Origin: Streptomyces sp. Ru62
GTDB lineage: Bacteria > Actinomycetota > Actinomycetes > Streptomycetales > Streptomycetaceae
DNA: 64,000 nt
Assembly (NCBI RefSeq): GCF_002920615.1
Contig: NZ_PQSU01000014.1
Span: 124,001 to 188,000, forward strand
Reading direction: 5' to 3'
The position numbers and the translations under genes are program-made. Below the pieces are notes generated by a model. The model ran no database searches. It was not told the origin of the DNA and saw nothing but the letters and a program-made list of their open reading frames with translations. Below are positions 33,798 through 42,556 of the stretch, in pieces; positions within the stretch are counted from its first letter, which is position 1, and the number at the start of each line of letters is the position of its first letter.

Positions 33798-34997
33798 TCA
33801 GCCCTTGATCTCGGTCCAGGCCTGCACCCACTTGGCGTACGGGACGCAACGGACGTCCTTGCGGCCGTCGAGGCACTGCTCGATGGGCGTGTTCCAGAAC
33901 GCGATCTTCTTCCAGTAGTTCTCGTCGGCGGCGTGGTAGACGGTGCAGAAGTTCTTGTCGCTGGTCTCGGCGCACGCCTTGGAGTTGGCGGGGGCCTCGC
34001 CGAAGTACTCGGCGACCTGGGCGTTGACCTTGGGGGAGACGATCCAGTCCAGCCACTTGTAGGCGCAGTTGGGGTGCTTGGCCTTGGCGGAGACCATCCA
34101 GGTGTCCGACCAGCCGGTCGAGCCCTCCTTCGGGACCAGCGCCTTGACCTTCGCGCCTTCGGAGGCGGCGAGGTTGGCGATGACCTGCCAGGTCGTGCCG
34201 ACGACCGAGTCCCCGCTCTTGAACGTGGAGACCTCCTTGAGGTAGTCGCTCCAGTACTCGCCCACGTTCGCGTTCTGCTGTTCCAGCAGTGCCACGGCCG
34301 CGTCGAACTGCTTCTGGTCGAGCGCGTACGGGTCCTTGATCTTCAACTCCGGCTTGGTGGCCTTGAGGTACAGGGCGGCGTCGGCGATGTAGATCGGCGA
34401 GTCGTACGCGGTGACGTGCCCCTTGTACCGCGCGGCGTCGTCGAAGACGGCGGACCAGGAGGTGGGCGCCGGCTTGACCTTCGCGGTGTTGTACATCAGC
34501 AGGTTGGCGCCCCGGCCGTGCGGGATGCCGTACATCTTGCCCTTCACCGAGTTCCAGGCACCGTTCTTCAACCCGCTGAAGACGTCCTTGTAGTGGGGGA
34601 CCAGATCGGTGTTGACGGGGGCCGCGTCACCGGAGGCGATCAGGCGCAGCGAGGCGTCGCCGGAGGCGGAGACGGCGTCGTACTCGCCGGTCTTCATCAG
34701 CTTGACCATCTCGTCCGAGCTGGCGGCGACCTTCGAGTGGACCTGGCACCCCGTCTGCTTCTCGAAGTCGGACACCCAGTCCACCTTGGGGTCGTTGGAG
34801 CCGTCCTCGACGTAGCCGGCCCAGGCGACGAGGTTGACCTGGCCCTCCGTCCTGCCGAGCTTCGCGGGGGCCTTGAGGTCGGGCGGGTTGAGGCCGGTGG
34901 CGGACGTACCGCCGGAGCCGGAGGAGTCGCAGGCGGCGGCGAGCAGCAGAGTGGCGGCGCAGACGGCTGAGGCGCGCAGGGTACGGGCGAGACGCAC
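33798..34997 (-). CDS. potD: Polyamine-type solute-binding lipoprotein (PotD/PotF)
   Basis: 399 residues from GTG 34997. Lipobox LAAAC gives lipidated Cys23. The mature protein has the PotD/PotF pattern: VNLVAWAGYVEDGSNDPKVD, YDAVSASGDASLRLIASGD, GIPHGRGANLLMYNT. The ligand may be a polyamine or a related amine such as GABA. It is followed by the two permeases and preceded by the ATPase gene across 43 bp that contain a duplicated GGGGGACGGTGTCAGGAGG. Confidence 0.9.
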   Translation of the reverse strand: MRLARTLRASAVCAATLLLAAACDSSGSGGTSATGLNPPDLKAPAKLGRTEGQVNLVAWAGYVEDGSNDPKVDWVSDFEKQTGCQVHSKVAASSDEMVKLMKTGEYDAVSASGDASLRLIASGDAAPVNTDLVPHYKDVFSGLKNGAWNSVKGKMYGIPHGRGANLLMYNTAKVKPAPTSWSAVFDDAARYKGHVTAYDSPIYIADAALYLKATKPELKIKDPYALDQKQFDAAVALLEQQNANVGEYWSDYLKEVSTFKSGDSVVGTTWQVIANLAASEGAKVKALVPKEGSTGWSDTWMVSAKAKHPNCAYKWLDWIVSPKVNAQVAEYFGEAPANSKACAETSDKNFCTVYHAADENYWKKIAFWNTPIEQCLDGRKDVRCVPYAKWVQAWTEIKG

Positions 34998-35040
34998 GGC
35001 GTTCTCCAGGGGGACGGTGTCAGGAGGGTGGGGGACGGTG

Positions 35041-36072
35041 TCAGGAGGGGAGCCGGACGGCGTGCCGGCGGTGCCACTGGAGGCGGACCCGGGTGCCGCG
35101 GTAGGCGGCGACGTCCGCGGAGGAGGTCTCCAGGTTCTGCTGGAGCGCGGTGAGCCGGCCGCCGCCGTCCAGGTCGACCAGGAAACGGGTGGCGTCGCCG
35201 AGGTAGACGACCTCGGCGACGGTGCCGGTGGCCGTGGCGTGCCCGGGCTCGTCGGCCTCGGCGGACTCCTTCAGGACGCGGATCTTCTCCGGACGGATGT
35301 TGTACGTGCCGGCGGAGCCGGTGATCCGGTGGGCCGCCTCGCCCTCCAGCAGGTTGGAGGTGCCGACGAAGGAGGCGACGAAGGGGGTCGCGGGGCGTTC
35401 GTAGATCTCCGCGGGGGTGCCGACCTGGGCGATGCGGCCCTGGTCGAACACGGCGATCCGGTCGCTCATCGTCAGGGCCTCCTCCTGGTCGTGGGTGACG
35501 AAGACGAAGGTGATGCCCACCTCCCGCTGGATGGCTTTGAGTTCGACCTGCATCTGCTCGCGCAGCTTCAGGTCGAGCGCGCCGAGCGGCTCGTCCAGGA
35601 GCAGGACGCGGGGGCGGCCGACGAGCGCGCGGGCGAGCGCGACGCGCTGGCGCTGCCCGCCGGAGAGCTGGGCGGGCCGCCGCTGGCCGTAGCCTTCGAG
35701 GCGCACCTCGGCCAGCGCCTTGCGGGCCCGGACCAGGCGTTCCGCCTTGGGTGTCCGGCGGACCCGCAACCCGTAGGCGACGTTCTGTTCGACCGTCATG
35801 TGCGGGAACAGGGCGAAGTCCTGGAAGACGGTGTGCACGTCCCGTTCGAACGGGGCGAGACCGGTGACCTCCTGCCCGGCGAGTTCGATCCGGCCCTCGT
35901 CGGGGGTCTCGAACCCGGCGACGAGGCGCAGCACCGTCGTCTTCCCGGAGCCGGACGGGCCGAGCATCGAGAAGAACTCGCCGTCCCGGACCTCCAGGTC
36001 GACCCCGTCGACGGCGGTGGTCCCGCCGAACGACTTCCGCAGGCCCTGGAGCCGGATGGCCATCCCCTCCAT
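35041..36072 (-). CDS. potA: Polyamine-type ABC transporter ATPase (PotA)
   Basis: 343 residues from ATG 36072 (AAAGG 8 bases upstream). Walker A GPSGSGKT, Q-loop FQDFALFPHMT, signature LSGGQRQR, Walker B VLLLDEP and H-loop VTHDQEEA are all present, then a TOBE domain (IRPEKIRVL, VEVVYLGDATRFLV-like) at the end. It powers the potBC channel. First gene of the operon; divergent from the GntR regulator. Confidence 0.92.
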   Translation of the reverse strand: MEGMAIRLQGLRKSFGGTTAVDGVDLEVRDGEFFSMLGPSGSGKTTVLRLVAGFETPDEGRIELAGQEVTGLAPFERDVHTVFQDFALFPHMTVEQNVAYGLRVRRTPKAERLVRARKALAEVRLEGYGQRRPAQLSGGQRQRVALARALVGRPRVLLLDEPLGALDLKLREQMQVELKAIQREVGITFVFVTHDQEEALTMSDRIAVFDQGRIAQVGTPAEIYERPATPFVASFVGTSNLLEGEAAHRITGSAGTYNIRPEKIRVLKESAEADEPGHATATGTVAEVVYLGDATRFLVDLDGGGRLTALQQNLETSSADVAAYRGTRVRLQWHRRHAVRLPS

Positions 36073-36182
36073 ACGGGAACCTTTCTGGCGCGCTGAACGT
36101 TGACCGTAAACATATGAAGTCATAGGTCATAGCTCAAGGTCCCCTTAAGGTAAAGCTTGAGTCAACGCACGAGGTGATGGCC
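36073..36182. promoter_or_regulatory. Divergent control region potA / gntR with inverted repeats
   Basis: Comparatively AT-rich. GCTCAAG (from 36131) and GCTTGAG (from 36156) carry inverted CTCAAG/CTTGAG arms, with the palindrome CCTTAAGG (36143-36150) between them, and ATGA-AG-TCAT (36115-36124) lies closer to potA. These are candidate GntR operators controlling both directions. Confidence 0.5.
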
Positions 36183-36923
36183 GTGAGGCAGCACGAGATC
36201 GACGGAGGCGCCCGCGAGGCGGTCTTCAGCCCGGTGGACAGCCGGGCCCGTGTGGACGCCGTCGTCCGCCGCCTCGGCGACGCCATCGAGCTGGGCCTCC
36301 TCGCCGACGGCGAGCAGCTTCCCGGCGAGAGCGAACTGGCCGGCCGGCTCGGCGTCTCCACGGTCACCCTGCGCGAGGCGCTCATGGCGCTGCGACAGCA
36401 GGGCCTGGTCACCACGCGCCGGGGTCGCGGCGGGGGCAGCTTCGTCTCCCTGCCCGACGTCCCCGCCGACGACCGGCTCAGGGTCCGGCTGCGCGGCTGG
36501 AGCACCGAGGAGCTGCGCGACCTCGGCGACCACTGGGCCGCCCTGTCCGGTGCCGCCGCCCGGCTCGCCGCCCAGCGCACCGAGCCCGCGGACCTCCAGC
36601 CCCTGCGCCGTACGGCCGAGGAGCTGGCGCACGCCGGGGACACGGCGGCGCGCAGCCGGCTGTACGGCCGCTTCCACGTCGAACTCGCCGCCGCCGCGCA
36701 GTCCGCCCGGCTCACCCGTGAACAGGTCGCCCTGCAGAGCGACGTGGGTGCCCTGCTCTGTCTGGTCCTGGCCGACGACGCATATCGTGAAGAAGTTGCG
36801 GACCGTCATCGCGCTGTCATCTGCGCCGTGCAAGATGGGGCGCACGAAACGGCCGGCACGCTGGCCGAGCGGTGCGTCAGGGAGTCGACGGCGCGGCTCG
36901 TCGCCGTACGTCTCACCCTCTGA
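36183..36923 (+). CDS. GntR/FadR-family regulator of the polyamine-type importer
   Basis: 246 residues from GTG 36183, chosen because GAGGTGAT is well spaced from it; GTG 36174 and ATG 36177 are too close. The winged helix (LPGESELAGRLGVSTVTLREALMALRQQGLVTTRRGRGGG) is followed by a helical FCD ligand domain with metal-type residues (FHVELAAAAQSARL, DRHRAVICAVQDG). Divergent from potA and upstream of a Cache-domain gene, it most likely represses both and responds to the imported amine. Confidence 0.87.
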   Translation: MRQHEIDGGAREAVFSPVDSRARVDAVVRRLGDAIELGLLADGEQLPGESELAGRLGVSTVTLREALMALRQQGLVTTRRGRGGGSFVSLPDVPADDRLRVRLRGWSTEELRDLGDHWAALSGAAARLAAQRTEPADLQPLRRTAEELAHAGDTAARSRLYGRFHVELAAAAQSARLTREQVALQSDVGALLCLVLADDAYREEVADRHRAVICAVQDGAHETAGTLAERCVRESTARLVAVRLTL

Positions 36924-36961
36924 CCGCGCCGCGTCCGGTTCTTCGTCCGCTGGAGGACACC

Positions 36962-37723
36962 ATGGGCGTCAGCGCCGGGCTCGCCACTGTCGCGACGGAC
37001 CAGGAGGCGTGGGTGGCCGCGCGGGTGTGCGGCGCGCTGGAGGCCGTCTTCGCATCGGTCGCCGCCACCCGTGCAGACACCGCGGCCGTGCTGGAGCGGG
37101 TGGCCGCCGAGGGGCGCCGGCCCGCCAGCCGCGACCTCGCCGCGCTGCGCCCCGGCCTCCATCTGCGGCTGCGCCACGAGGAACTGGTCTCCGGCGCCGG
37201 CTTCGTCGCGGCCCCCGGACTGCTGGCCGACGTGCCGGCCTGGCTGGAGTGGTGGCAGGCGGGCGCCGACGGCGCCGTGCGCCCGCTGCTCCTCGACCTC
37301 GACCCCGGACGGTCGGCCTACTCCGACTACACGCACTGGGACTGGTTCGCGCTGCCCCGCGACACCGGGCGCCGGGCCGTCGCCGGACCGTACGTGGACT
37401 ACCTCTGCTCCGACGAGTACAGCCTCACCCTGTCCGAACCGGTGCGGATCCAGGGGCGGTTCGCCGGAGTCGCCGCGGCCGACGTCTACCTGCGGCACTT
37501 CGAGGCGGCCGTGCTCCCGCTGCTGCGGCGCCTGCCCCGGTCGGCCCACCTGGTGAACGCCCGCGGCCGGGTCGCCGCCTCTGCCGACCCGGCCCACCTG
37601 GCCGGTTCCCTCACCAAGGGCCCGGACTTCGGTGAGCTCCTCACCGCCGGACGGCCCGGTGGGTACGACGGTCTGCGGCTGGTGCCGTGTCCGGGGGTGC
37701 CGCTGGTGCTGGTCCTGGCCTGA
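36962..37723 (+). CDS. Soluble Cache (PDC) domain protein
   Basis: 253 residues from ATG 36962 with GGAGG upstream, 38 bp after the GntR gene. No signal peptide or membrane helix is visible. The double-Cache-like ligand motif is seen in RSAYSDYTHWDWFALPRD and GPYVDYLCSDEYSLTLSEPV. Cache domains normally sit outside the membrane in receptors; here the domain stands alone in the cytoplasm next to an amine importer and its regulator, suggesting an intracellular amine- or amino-acid-binding protein. Its output partner is unknown. Confidence 0.8.
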   Translation: MGVSAGLATVATDQEAWVAARVCGALEAVFASVAATRADTAAVLERVAAEGRRPASRDLAALRPGLHLRLRHEELVSGAGFVAAPGLLADVPAWLEWWQAGADGAVRPLLLDLDPGRSAYSDYTHWDWFALPRDTGRRAVAGPYVDYLCSDEYSLTLSEPVRIQGRFAGVAAADVYLRHFEAAVLPLLRRLPRSAHLVNARGRVAASADPAHLAGSLTKGPDFGELLTAGRPGGYDGLRLVPCPGVPLVLVLA

Positions 37724-37754
37724 GCGCGCGCCGGCCGGCCGCGCGCACGCGCGT

Positions 37755-37781
37755 GACCCCGGGCCGGCCGTGCCCGGGGTC
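37755..37781. terminator. Hairpin between convergent Cache gene and azoR
   Basis: A perfect 10-bp stem GACCCCGGGC / GCCCGGGGTC around a 7-base loop lies between the stops of the two convergent genes. Confidence 0.75.
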
Positions 37782-37801
37782 TGTCGTGCGGTACGGGGGC
37801 G

Positions 37802-38452
37802 TCAGGCCGCGAGGCGCTCCGCGAGCTGCTTGGCCTTGCTGGCCGCGGCCTCAAGGGCCTGGTCCCGGGAGGCCTCGTACAGCGGGATCAGCTCGGCCAT
37901 CGCCGGGTTCTGCGGGGCCATGGTCAGCTCCGGGACGATGAAGTCCAGGTCCATGCCCAGGGCGTCGGCGAGGACGGCCGTGAGGTAGTTCTGGACGTAC
38001 TCGTACCCCTCGCGCGGGGTGCCCGGCGCGTAGGAGCCGCCGCGGCTGGCGACGACGGTCACCGGGGTGCCCTTGGCGGACGGGGTCTCGCCCGCGGTGC
38101 GGCCGAACAGGATCACGTTGTCCAGCCAGGCCTTGAGGGTCGACGGGATCGTGTAGTTGTACATCGGCGCGCCGATCAGCACCGCGTCGGCCCGCTCCAG
38201 CTCCTCGATCAGCTTGACGCGCTCCGCGAAGACGGCGGCCTGCTCGGGCGAGTGCGCGGACGGGGGGACGAAGCCGGCGACGTGCGCCTCCGCCGAGAGG
38301 TGCGGCACGGGTTCCGCGGCCAGGTCCCGGTAGATGACCGTGCCGTCGGGGTGCTGCTCCTCCCAGTGCTTGCGGAAGGCCTCCGTCACGGCGCGGGAAG
38401 CCGACGCCTCGGTCGAGAACACGGACGAGTCGATGTGCAGCAGGGTGGGCAT
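37802..38452 (-). CDS. azoR: FMN-dependent NADH:quinone oxidoreductase / azoreductase
   Basis: 216 residues from ATG 38452 (GGAG upstream). Flavodoxin-like fold with the AzoR motifs LLHIDSSVFSTEASASRAVT, APMYNYTIPSTLKAWLDNV (FMN-binding) and VTVVASRGGSY. It performs two-electron reduction of quinones and azo compounds, avoiding radical formation. Divergent from an HxlR regulator, a pairing seen with YodB-controlled azoreductase in Bacillus. Confidence 0.92.
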   Translation of the reverse strand: MPTLLHIDSSVFSTEASASRAVTEAFRKHWEEQHPDGTVIYRDLAAEPVPHLSAEAHVAGFVPPSAHSPEQAAVFAERVKLIEELERADAVLIGAPMYNYTIPSTLKAWLDNVILFGRTAGETPSAKGTPVTVVASRGGSYAPGTPREGYEYVQNYLTAVLADALGMDLDFIVPELTMAPQNPAMAELIPLYEASRDQALEAAASKAKQLAERLAA

Positions 38453-38537
38453 GGGGGATCTCCAGAAATGGGACGGGGCGGCCGGACGCCCGAGGCACCG
38501 GCTCACGTTTCGTTCAGAACTATGTTTAACACATCGA

Positions 38538-38574
38538 CTTACTTTTCTTCAGCCCCCTACGGTGAGGTAGTAAG
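38538..38574. promoter_or_regulatory. CTTACT...AGTAAG inverted half-sites in azoR/hxlR gap
   Basis: CTTACT at 38538-38543 and AGTAAG at 38569-38574 form matching arms 25 bases apart; TTACT/AGTAA is the half-site style of DUF24 (HxlR) regulators. The right arm lies 9 bases upstream of the hxlR ATG. Confidence 0.45.
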
Positions 38575-38582
38575 CTGGGGGC

Positions 38583-38975
38583 ATGGCGGCGGAGCAGAAC
38601 CACGACAGCGCGGCGTGCAAACGGGTGGACGATGGCATCACCCGTGTCTTCCAGTTGCTCGGCAAACGCTGGAGCGGGCCGATCGTGGCCGTCCTCGTCG
38701 AACAGCCCGCGTACTTCGCCGACCTGCGGCGGGCCATCCCCGGCATCAGCGAGCGCATGCTCTCCGACCGGCTCGCCGAGCTCGGCGCGGCCGGCCTCGT
38801 CCTGCGCGAGGTCGACGAGGGTCCCCCGCTGCGCGTGTCCTACCGGCTGACCGAGTCCGGCGCCGCCCTGGAACCCGCCCTGCGCAAACTGGGGGAGTGG
38901 GCCAAGACCTATCTGCCGGAGGTCTCGGGGTGCCCCGAGACCAGCCTGGAACGGCCGGCCGGGGCGCGGAGCTAG
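38583..38975 (+). CDS. HxlR-family (DUF24) regulator with N-terminal Cys
   Basis: 130 residues. The winged helix has the family pattern VFQLLGKRWSGPIVAVL and FADLRRAIPGISERMLSDRL. A single Cys12 just before the first helix (SAACKRVDD) is where quinone- and disulfide-sensing members such as YodB and HypR carry their sensor Cys. It is divergent from azoR and probably represses it until electrophiles modify Cys12. A second Cys lies in the C-terminal tail. Confidence 0.87.
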   Translation: MAAEQNHDSAACKRVDDGITRVFQLLGKRWSGPIVAVLVEQPAYFADLRRAIPGISERMLSDRLAELGAAGLVLREVDEGPPLRVSYRLTESGAALEPALRKLGEWAKTYLPEVSGCPETSLERPAGARS

Positions 38976-39089
38976 GAGCGGGCGCCCCGGGGGCCGCCCG
39001 CCGGTGACCGCCCTGCGGGGTGGTCTCCCATGATCGCCCAGGGGTGTGTTCCCCGATGGTCACCCGGCGACGTGGCGGCTGAAACCGCG

Positions 39090-40568
39090 TCAGTCGACCG
39101 GCCAGGTGTGCACCGGCGCGTTGAGGTGCATGTAGTCGATGTACACCTGGGTCATCCGGCGCAGCGCCTCGTGCCGGCCGGCGTGCGTGGTGCCGGCGAG
39201 GTGACGGAACATCTCCTTCTGCCACACCGCTCCGTTGCGTGCCGTGACACAACGCTGCTCGATGACGCCGAGCAGCGGCTCCCGCCACGCCGCGTCCATG
39301 CCCGAGTGCTCCAGCCCGCGGTGCGCGAGCGGGAGCAGCCGCCGCAGCACCAGCTCCGGCACCGGCACCTCGCCCATCCCGGGCCAGTACAGCAGCGCGT
39401 CGATGCCGTGCCGGGCGGCGGCGTGCAGGTTGTCCCGGGCGGCCGAGAAGGACATCCGCGACCACACCGGCCGGTCCTCCTCCACCAGGGCCCGGGTGAG
39501 GCCGTAGTAGAAGGCGCCGTTGGCGAGGGTGTCGGCCACGGTGGGTCCGGCGGGCAGCACCCGGTTCTCCACCCGGATGTGCGGCAGGTCGTTCGCGACG
39601 GCGTAGACCGGCCGGTTCCAGCGGTAGATCGTGCCGTTGTGCAAGGTCAGCTCGGGCAGCTCGGGGATGTCGCCGCGGTCCAGCGTCTCCGCCGGGTCCT
39701 GCTCGTCGCACAAAGGCAGGAGGGCCGGGAAGTACCGCAGGTTCTCCTCGAACAGATCGAAGACGCTGGTGATCCACCGCTCCCCGAACCACACCCGGGG
39801 CCGTACCCCCTGCACCTTGATCTCCTCCGGGCGGGTGTCGGTGGCCTGCTCGAACAGCGGGATCCGCGTCTCGTGCCACAGCTCCTTGCCGAACAGGAAC
39901 GGGGAGTTGGCCGCGAGGGCCACCTGCACCCCGGCGATCGCCTGCGCCGCGTTCCAGTAGCCGGCGAACTCCTCGGGGGACACCTGGAGGTGGAACTGCG
40001 TGCTCGTGCACGCGGCCTCCGGGGTGATCGTGTCCGCGTAGGTGTGCAACCGGTCCGCTCCGTCGATCTCGATGCGCAGGTCCTCCCCGCGGGCCGCGAA
40101 GACCTGGTCGTTGAGCAGGCGGTAGCGGGGATTCTCCGACAGCGTGTCCTCGCCGATGTCCTCCTGCCGCAGCGTGGGCAGGATGCCGATCATGAGCAGG
40201 CGGGTGCCGACGGAGCGGGCCCGCTGGTCGGCGTGGTTCAGCGCGGCCCGGATCTCCGACTCCCAGGCGTCCGGACCGCCCGCCGTCAGCCGCCGGGGCG
40301 GGACGTTGATCTCCAGATTGAACCGGCCGAGCTCGGTGGCCCACGCCGGGTCGGAGATCGCCTCCAGCACATCGCTGTTCCGCATCGCCGGCTCGGCGGC
40401 GTCGTCGACCAGGTTCAGCTCGATCTCCAGGCCGACCTGCGGCCGCTCCGACTCGAACCGTGCCTCGCGCAGCATCTGCGCGAAGGCGTCCAGGCACTCC
40501 TGCATCTTGATCCGGTACCGGCGGCGGTCCTCGCGGGTGAAGACGAGCGCCGGGACATCGCGCCCCAT
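39090..40568 (-). CDS. Glutamate-cysteine ligase family protein (GCS2)
   Basis: 492 residues from ATG 40568 with GGAGG upstream. Signatures of the GCS2 fold are GLEIELNLVDDAAEPAMRN, GRFNLEINVPPRRL, STQFHLQVSPEEFAGYWN and HIRVENRVLPAGPT. Members join glutamate to cysteine or to other amines; because mycothiol replaces glutathione in actinomycetes, the product may differ (for example gamma-glutamylcysteine for ergothioneine, or other gamma-glutamyl amides). No EgtBCDE neighbours are present. Single-gene unit. Confidence 0.88.
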   Translation of the reverse strand: MGRDVPALVFTREDRRRYRIKMQECLDAFAQMLREARFESERPQVGLEIELNLVDDAAEPAMRNSDVLEAISDPAWATELGRFNLEINVPPRRLTAGGPDAWESEIRAALNHADQRARSVGTRLLMIGILPTLRQEDIGEDTLSENPRYRLLNDQVFAARGEDLRIEIDGADRLHTYADTITPEAACTSTQFHLQVSPEEFAGYWNAAQAIAGVQVALAANSPFLFGKELWHETRIPLFEQATDTRPEEIKVQGVRPRVWFGERWITSVFDLFEENLRYFPALLPLCDEQDPAETLDRGDIPELPELTLHNGTIYRWNRPVYAVANDLPHIRVENRVLPAGPTVADTLANGAFYYGLTRALVEEDRPVWSRMSFSAARDNLHAAARHGIDALLYWPGMGEVPVPELVLRRLLPLAHRGLEHSGMDAAWREPLLGVIEQRCVTARNGAVWQKEMFRHLAGTTHAGRHEALRRMTQVYIDYMHLNAPVHTWPVD

Positions 40569-41023
40569 CGACCCTCCAGCGTCCCTCGTCGGACACTTCT
40601 CCCCCCAGCGTGGCACCAGCGGCGGATGGCCACCAAGCGGACGGGGCGGGGGGCCGGGCCGGCCGTACGGGAGCGTGCGGTCCGGGGGGCGGGCGGCCGT
40701 GCCCGCCGGCCGGTTCGCCCGCGAGGAGGCCGAGGACGGTGATCACGTCACGGGATGGCGGGATGCGCCCCGTGACGCGGCGTACGGCGTGGCGGGCTTG
40801 CGCCCGGTGGAATTCGGCCGCGTGGAGGGCTGTACGCGCGGGGGGCTGAGAAGGTCGTCGTCGGTGGCCCGGGTGAGAGGGCCGTCGGTGACTCGGGTGA
40901 GGCCACCGGACCGGCCCGCCCGCTCAGCAGCCGCCTCGCGCCCAGGGCGAGGCAGTGGAGTCGGCCGCTGCCGTGCCGTCGGCCCGTGCGCCGCGAGGTT
41001 CGCGCGCGGGCCGGGCCCGTCGG
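40569..41023. other. Intergenic region, no gene recognised
   Basis: 455 bp between two minus-strand genes. GC-rich, with partly open frames on both strands but no ribosome site, repeat array or recognisable remnant. Confidence 0.5.
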
Positions 41024-41818
41024 TCAGGCGGTCTTGCGGGCCACGCCGCCATAAAAGCCGATCTCGGCCGAGTGGGGCGGCGGCGGGGCGTCCGGGCGCC
41101 AGAAGGGCACCTGGGCCAGGCCCGGTTCGACGAGGTCGAAGCCCTCGAAGAACCGCTGCACCTCCGCGTGGGTGCGCAGGTTCAGGGAGGCGGTCGCGTT
41201 GGAGTACACGGCCTGTGCGGCACTGCGGTCGGCGAAGTCGCCGGTGGCGTGCGAGAGCACCAGGAAACTGCCCGCGGGCAACGCGTCGCGCAGCGTGGCG
41301 ACGATCTCGGCGGGCCGGTCCGCCTCGGTGAGGAAGTGCAGGATGGCGACGAGGAGCAGGGCGACCGGCTGGTCGAAGTCGATGAGCTGGCGGACGCCGG
41401 GGTGGTCCAGGACGGACCGCGGGTCCCGCAGGTCGCCCAGGATGATGCGGGTCGTACCGGACCGGCTGAGCAGGGCGTTGCCGTGCGCGGCCACGATCGG
41501 GTCGTTGTCGACGTAGGCCACGCGGACGTCCGGAGCCACCGACTGCGCGACCTCGTGCACGTTCGGCGAGGTGGGCAGCCCGGTGCCGACGTCCAGGATC
41601 TGGCGGACCCCGCTGCCGACGACGTACCGGACGGCGCGCTGCAGGAAGGCCCGGTTGGCCCGCACACCGATCCGCGCCTCGGGTGCCGCGGCGGCGAGTT
41701 GGTCACCGGCCCGCTGGTCCACCTCGTAGTTGTCCTTGCCGCCCAGCAGGTAGTCGTAGATCCGCGCGGGATGCGGTTTGCTGGTGTCGATGTCCACGGC
41801 CTCGAAGCCGTCCTTCAT
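41024..41818 (-). CDS. SAM-dependent methyltransferase of the DUF574 family
   Basis: 264 residues from ATG 41818 (GTG 41821 also possible, both behind GAGGAG). Typical opening DIDTSKPHPARIYDYLLGGKDNY, SAM-binding loop ILDVGTGLPTSPN and VAYVDNDPIVAAHG. This large Streptomyces family (PF04672) is of unknown substrate; copies are often beside regulators of the whiJ/bldB type, none of which is seen here. Single-gene unit followed upstream by a 738-bp gap. Confidence 0.9.
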   Translation of the reverse strand: MKDGFEAVDIDTSKPHPARIYDYLLGGKDNYEVDQRAGDQLAAAAPEARIGVRANRAFLQRAVRYVVGSGVRQILDVGTGLPTSPNVHEVAQSVAPDVRVAYVDNDPIVAAHGNALLSRSGTTRIILGDLRDPRSVLDHPGVRQLIDFDQPVALLLVAILHFLTEADRPAEIVATLRDALPAGSFLVLSHATGDFADRSAAQAVYSNATASLNLRTHAEVQRFFEGFDLVEPGLAQVPFWRPDAPPPPHSAEIGFYGGVARKTA

Positions 41819-42227
41819 CACGCTGAGCTCCTCTCGACGACCGTCACGGCCTGGGTCCGCACACGGCCGGCCACAGCTTCCCACATCACCACTCAACTTC
41901 CGTCCTCGCCTCGGGAGTTCCCGCAGGCTGCCGACGTGATGTGGCGCGAGGACCGCGAGCGCCGAGCCCGCGCCGACCCCACGCCGTCCGTGCCGGGGCC
42001 GTGCCGCCGGGGCCGAGCCCACGCCGCCTGCGGGTCGCCTCACCCGGCCGGACCCTTCCGGCTGGCCCGCACGGACCCGGCGCCGCAGGGTCGGAACAGG
42101 ATCGGGATCCGGACACGTCCGCCGGTGCGGACCCCACGGACCGGCACGTCGCCTGGCCGCATGGCGGTGGCGGGCCGACCGGCGGGAGCGGGGAACGGTG
42201 AATCCACGCGCTCGGGCCGTTCCCCGC

Positions 42228-42430
42228 CCCGCCGGACCCCGCCGGACCCCGCCGGCTCACGCCGCCCCGCGGGACCGCGCCCGGCACTCGTCGGACCCCG
42301 CCCGCGCCCGGCGCTCGTCGGACCGCGCCCGCTCGCGGCACTCGTCGGACCGCGCCCGCTCACGCCGCCCCGCCGGACCCCGCCCGCTCACGCCGCCCCG
42401 CCGGACCCCGCCCGCTCGCGCCGCCCCGCG
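42228..42430. repeat. GC-rich minisatellite with 28-bp and ~27-bp units
   Basis: Two exact 28-bp units (42354-42381, 42382-42409) with a partial third. They are preceded by about three degenerate units containing GGCACTCGTCGGACCGCGCCC. Present in all frames without a start, so non-coding. Confidence 0.75.
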
Positions 42431-42490
42431 CAGAGGCATCTCCGCCCTCGCCCACCCTTGGCGATCGCGCTCGCATGCACCCTGGCGGGC

Positions 42491-42540
42491 TTGCCATGTG
42501 AAACCGATCGGTTTACGGTGTTGGAAACAGATCGGTTTCC
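42491..42540 (+). promoter_or_regulatory. Promoter with two tandem TetR-type operators
   Basis: TTGCCA (42491-42496), 17 bases, TACGGT (42514-42519). The perfect palindrome AAACCGATCGGTTT (42501-42514) fills the spacer. A second, near-perfect copy GGAAACAGATCGGTTTCC (42523-42540) follows, centres 24 bp apart. Occupation would block transcription of the SDR gene. No regulator gene is adjacent. Confidence 0.75.
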
Positions 42541-42556
42541 GATTTTGGAGCTGGAC

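Larger units (their letters stand above)
41819..42556. other. Long gap with minisatellite and tandem operators
   Basis: 738 bp without a gene. The middle (about 42228-42430) is a GC-rich repeat block, and the last 60 bp hold a promoter with two operators for the SDR gene. Confidence 0.6.

Noticed and set aside
42228..42430. CRISPR-like array
   Set aside because: Units abut without unique spacers and vary in length; it is a minisatellite.
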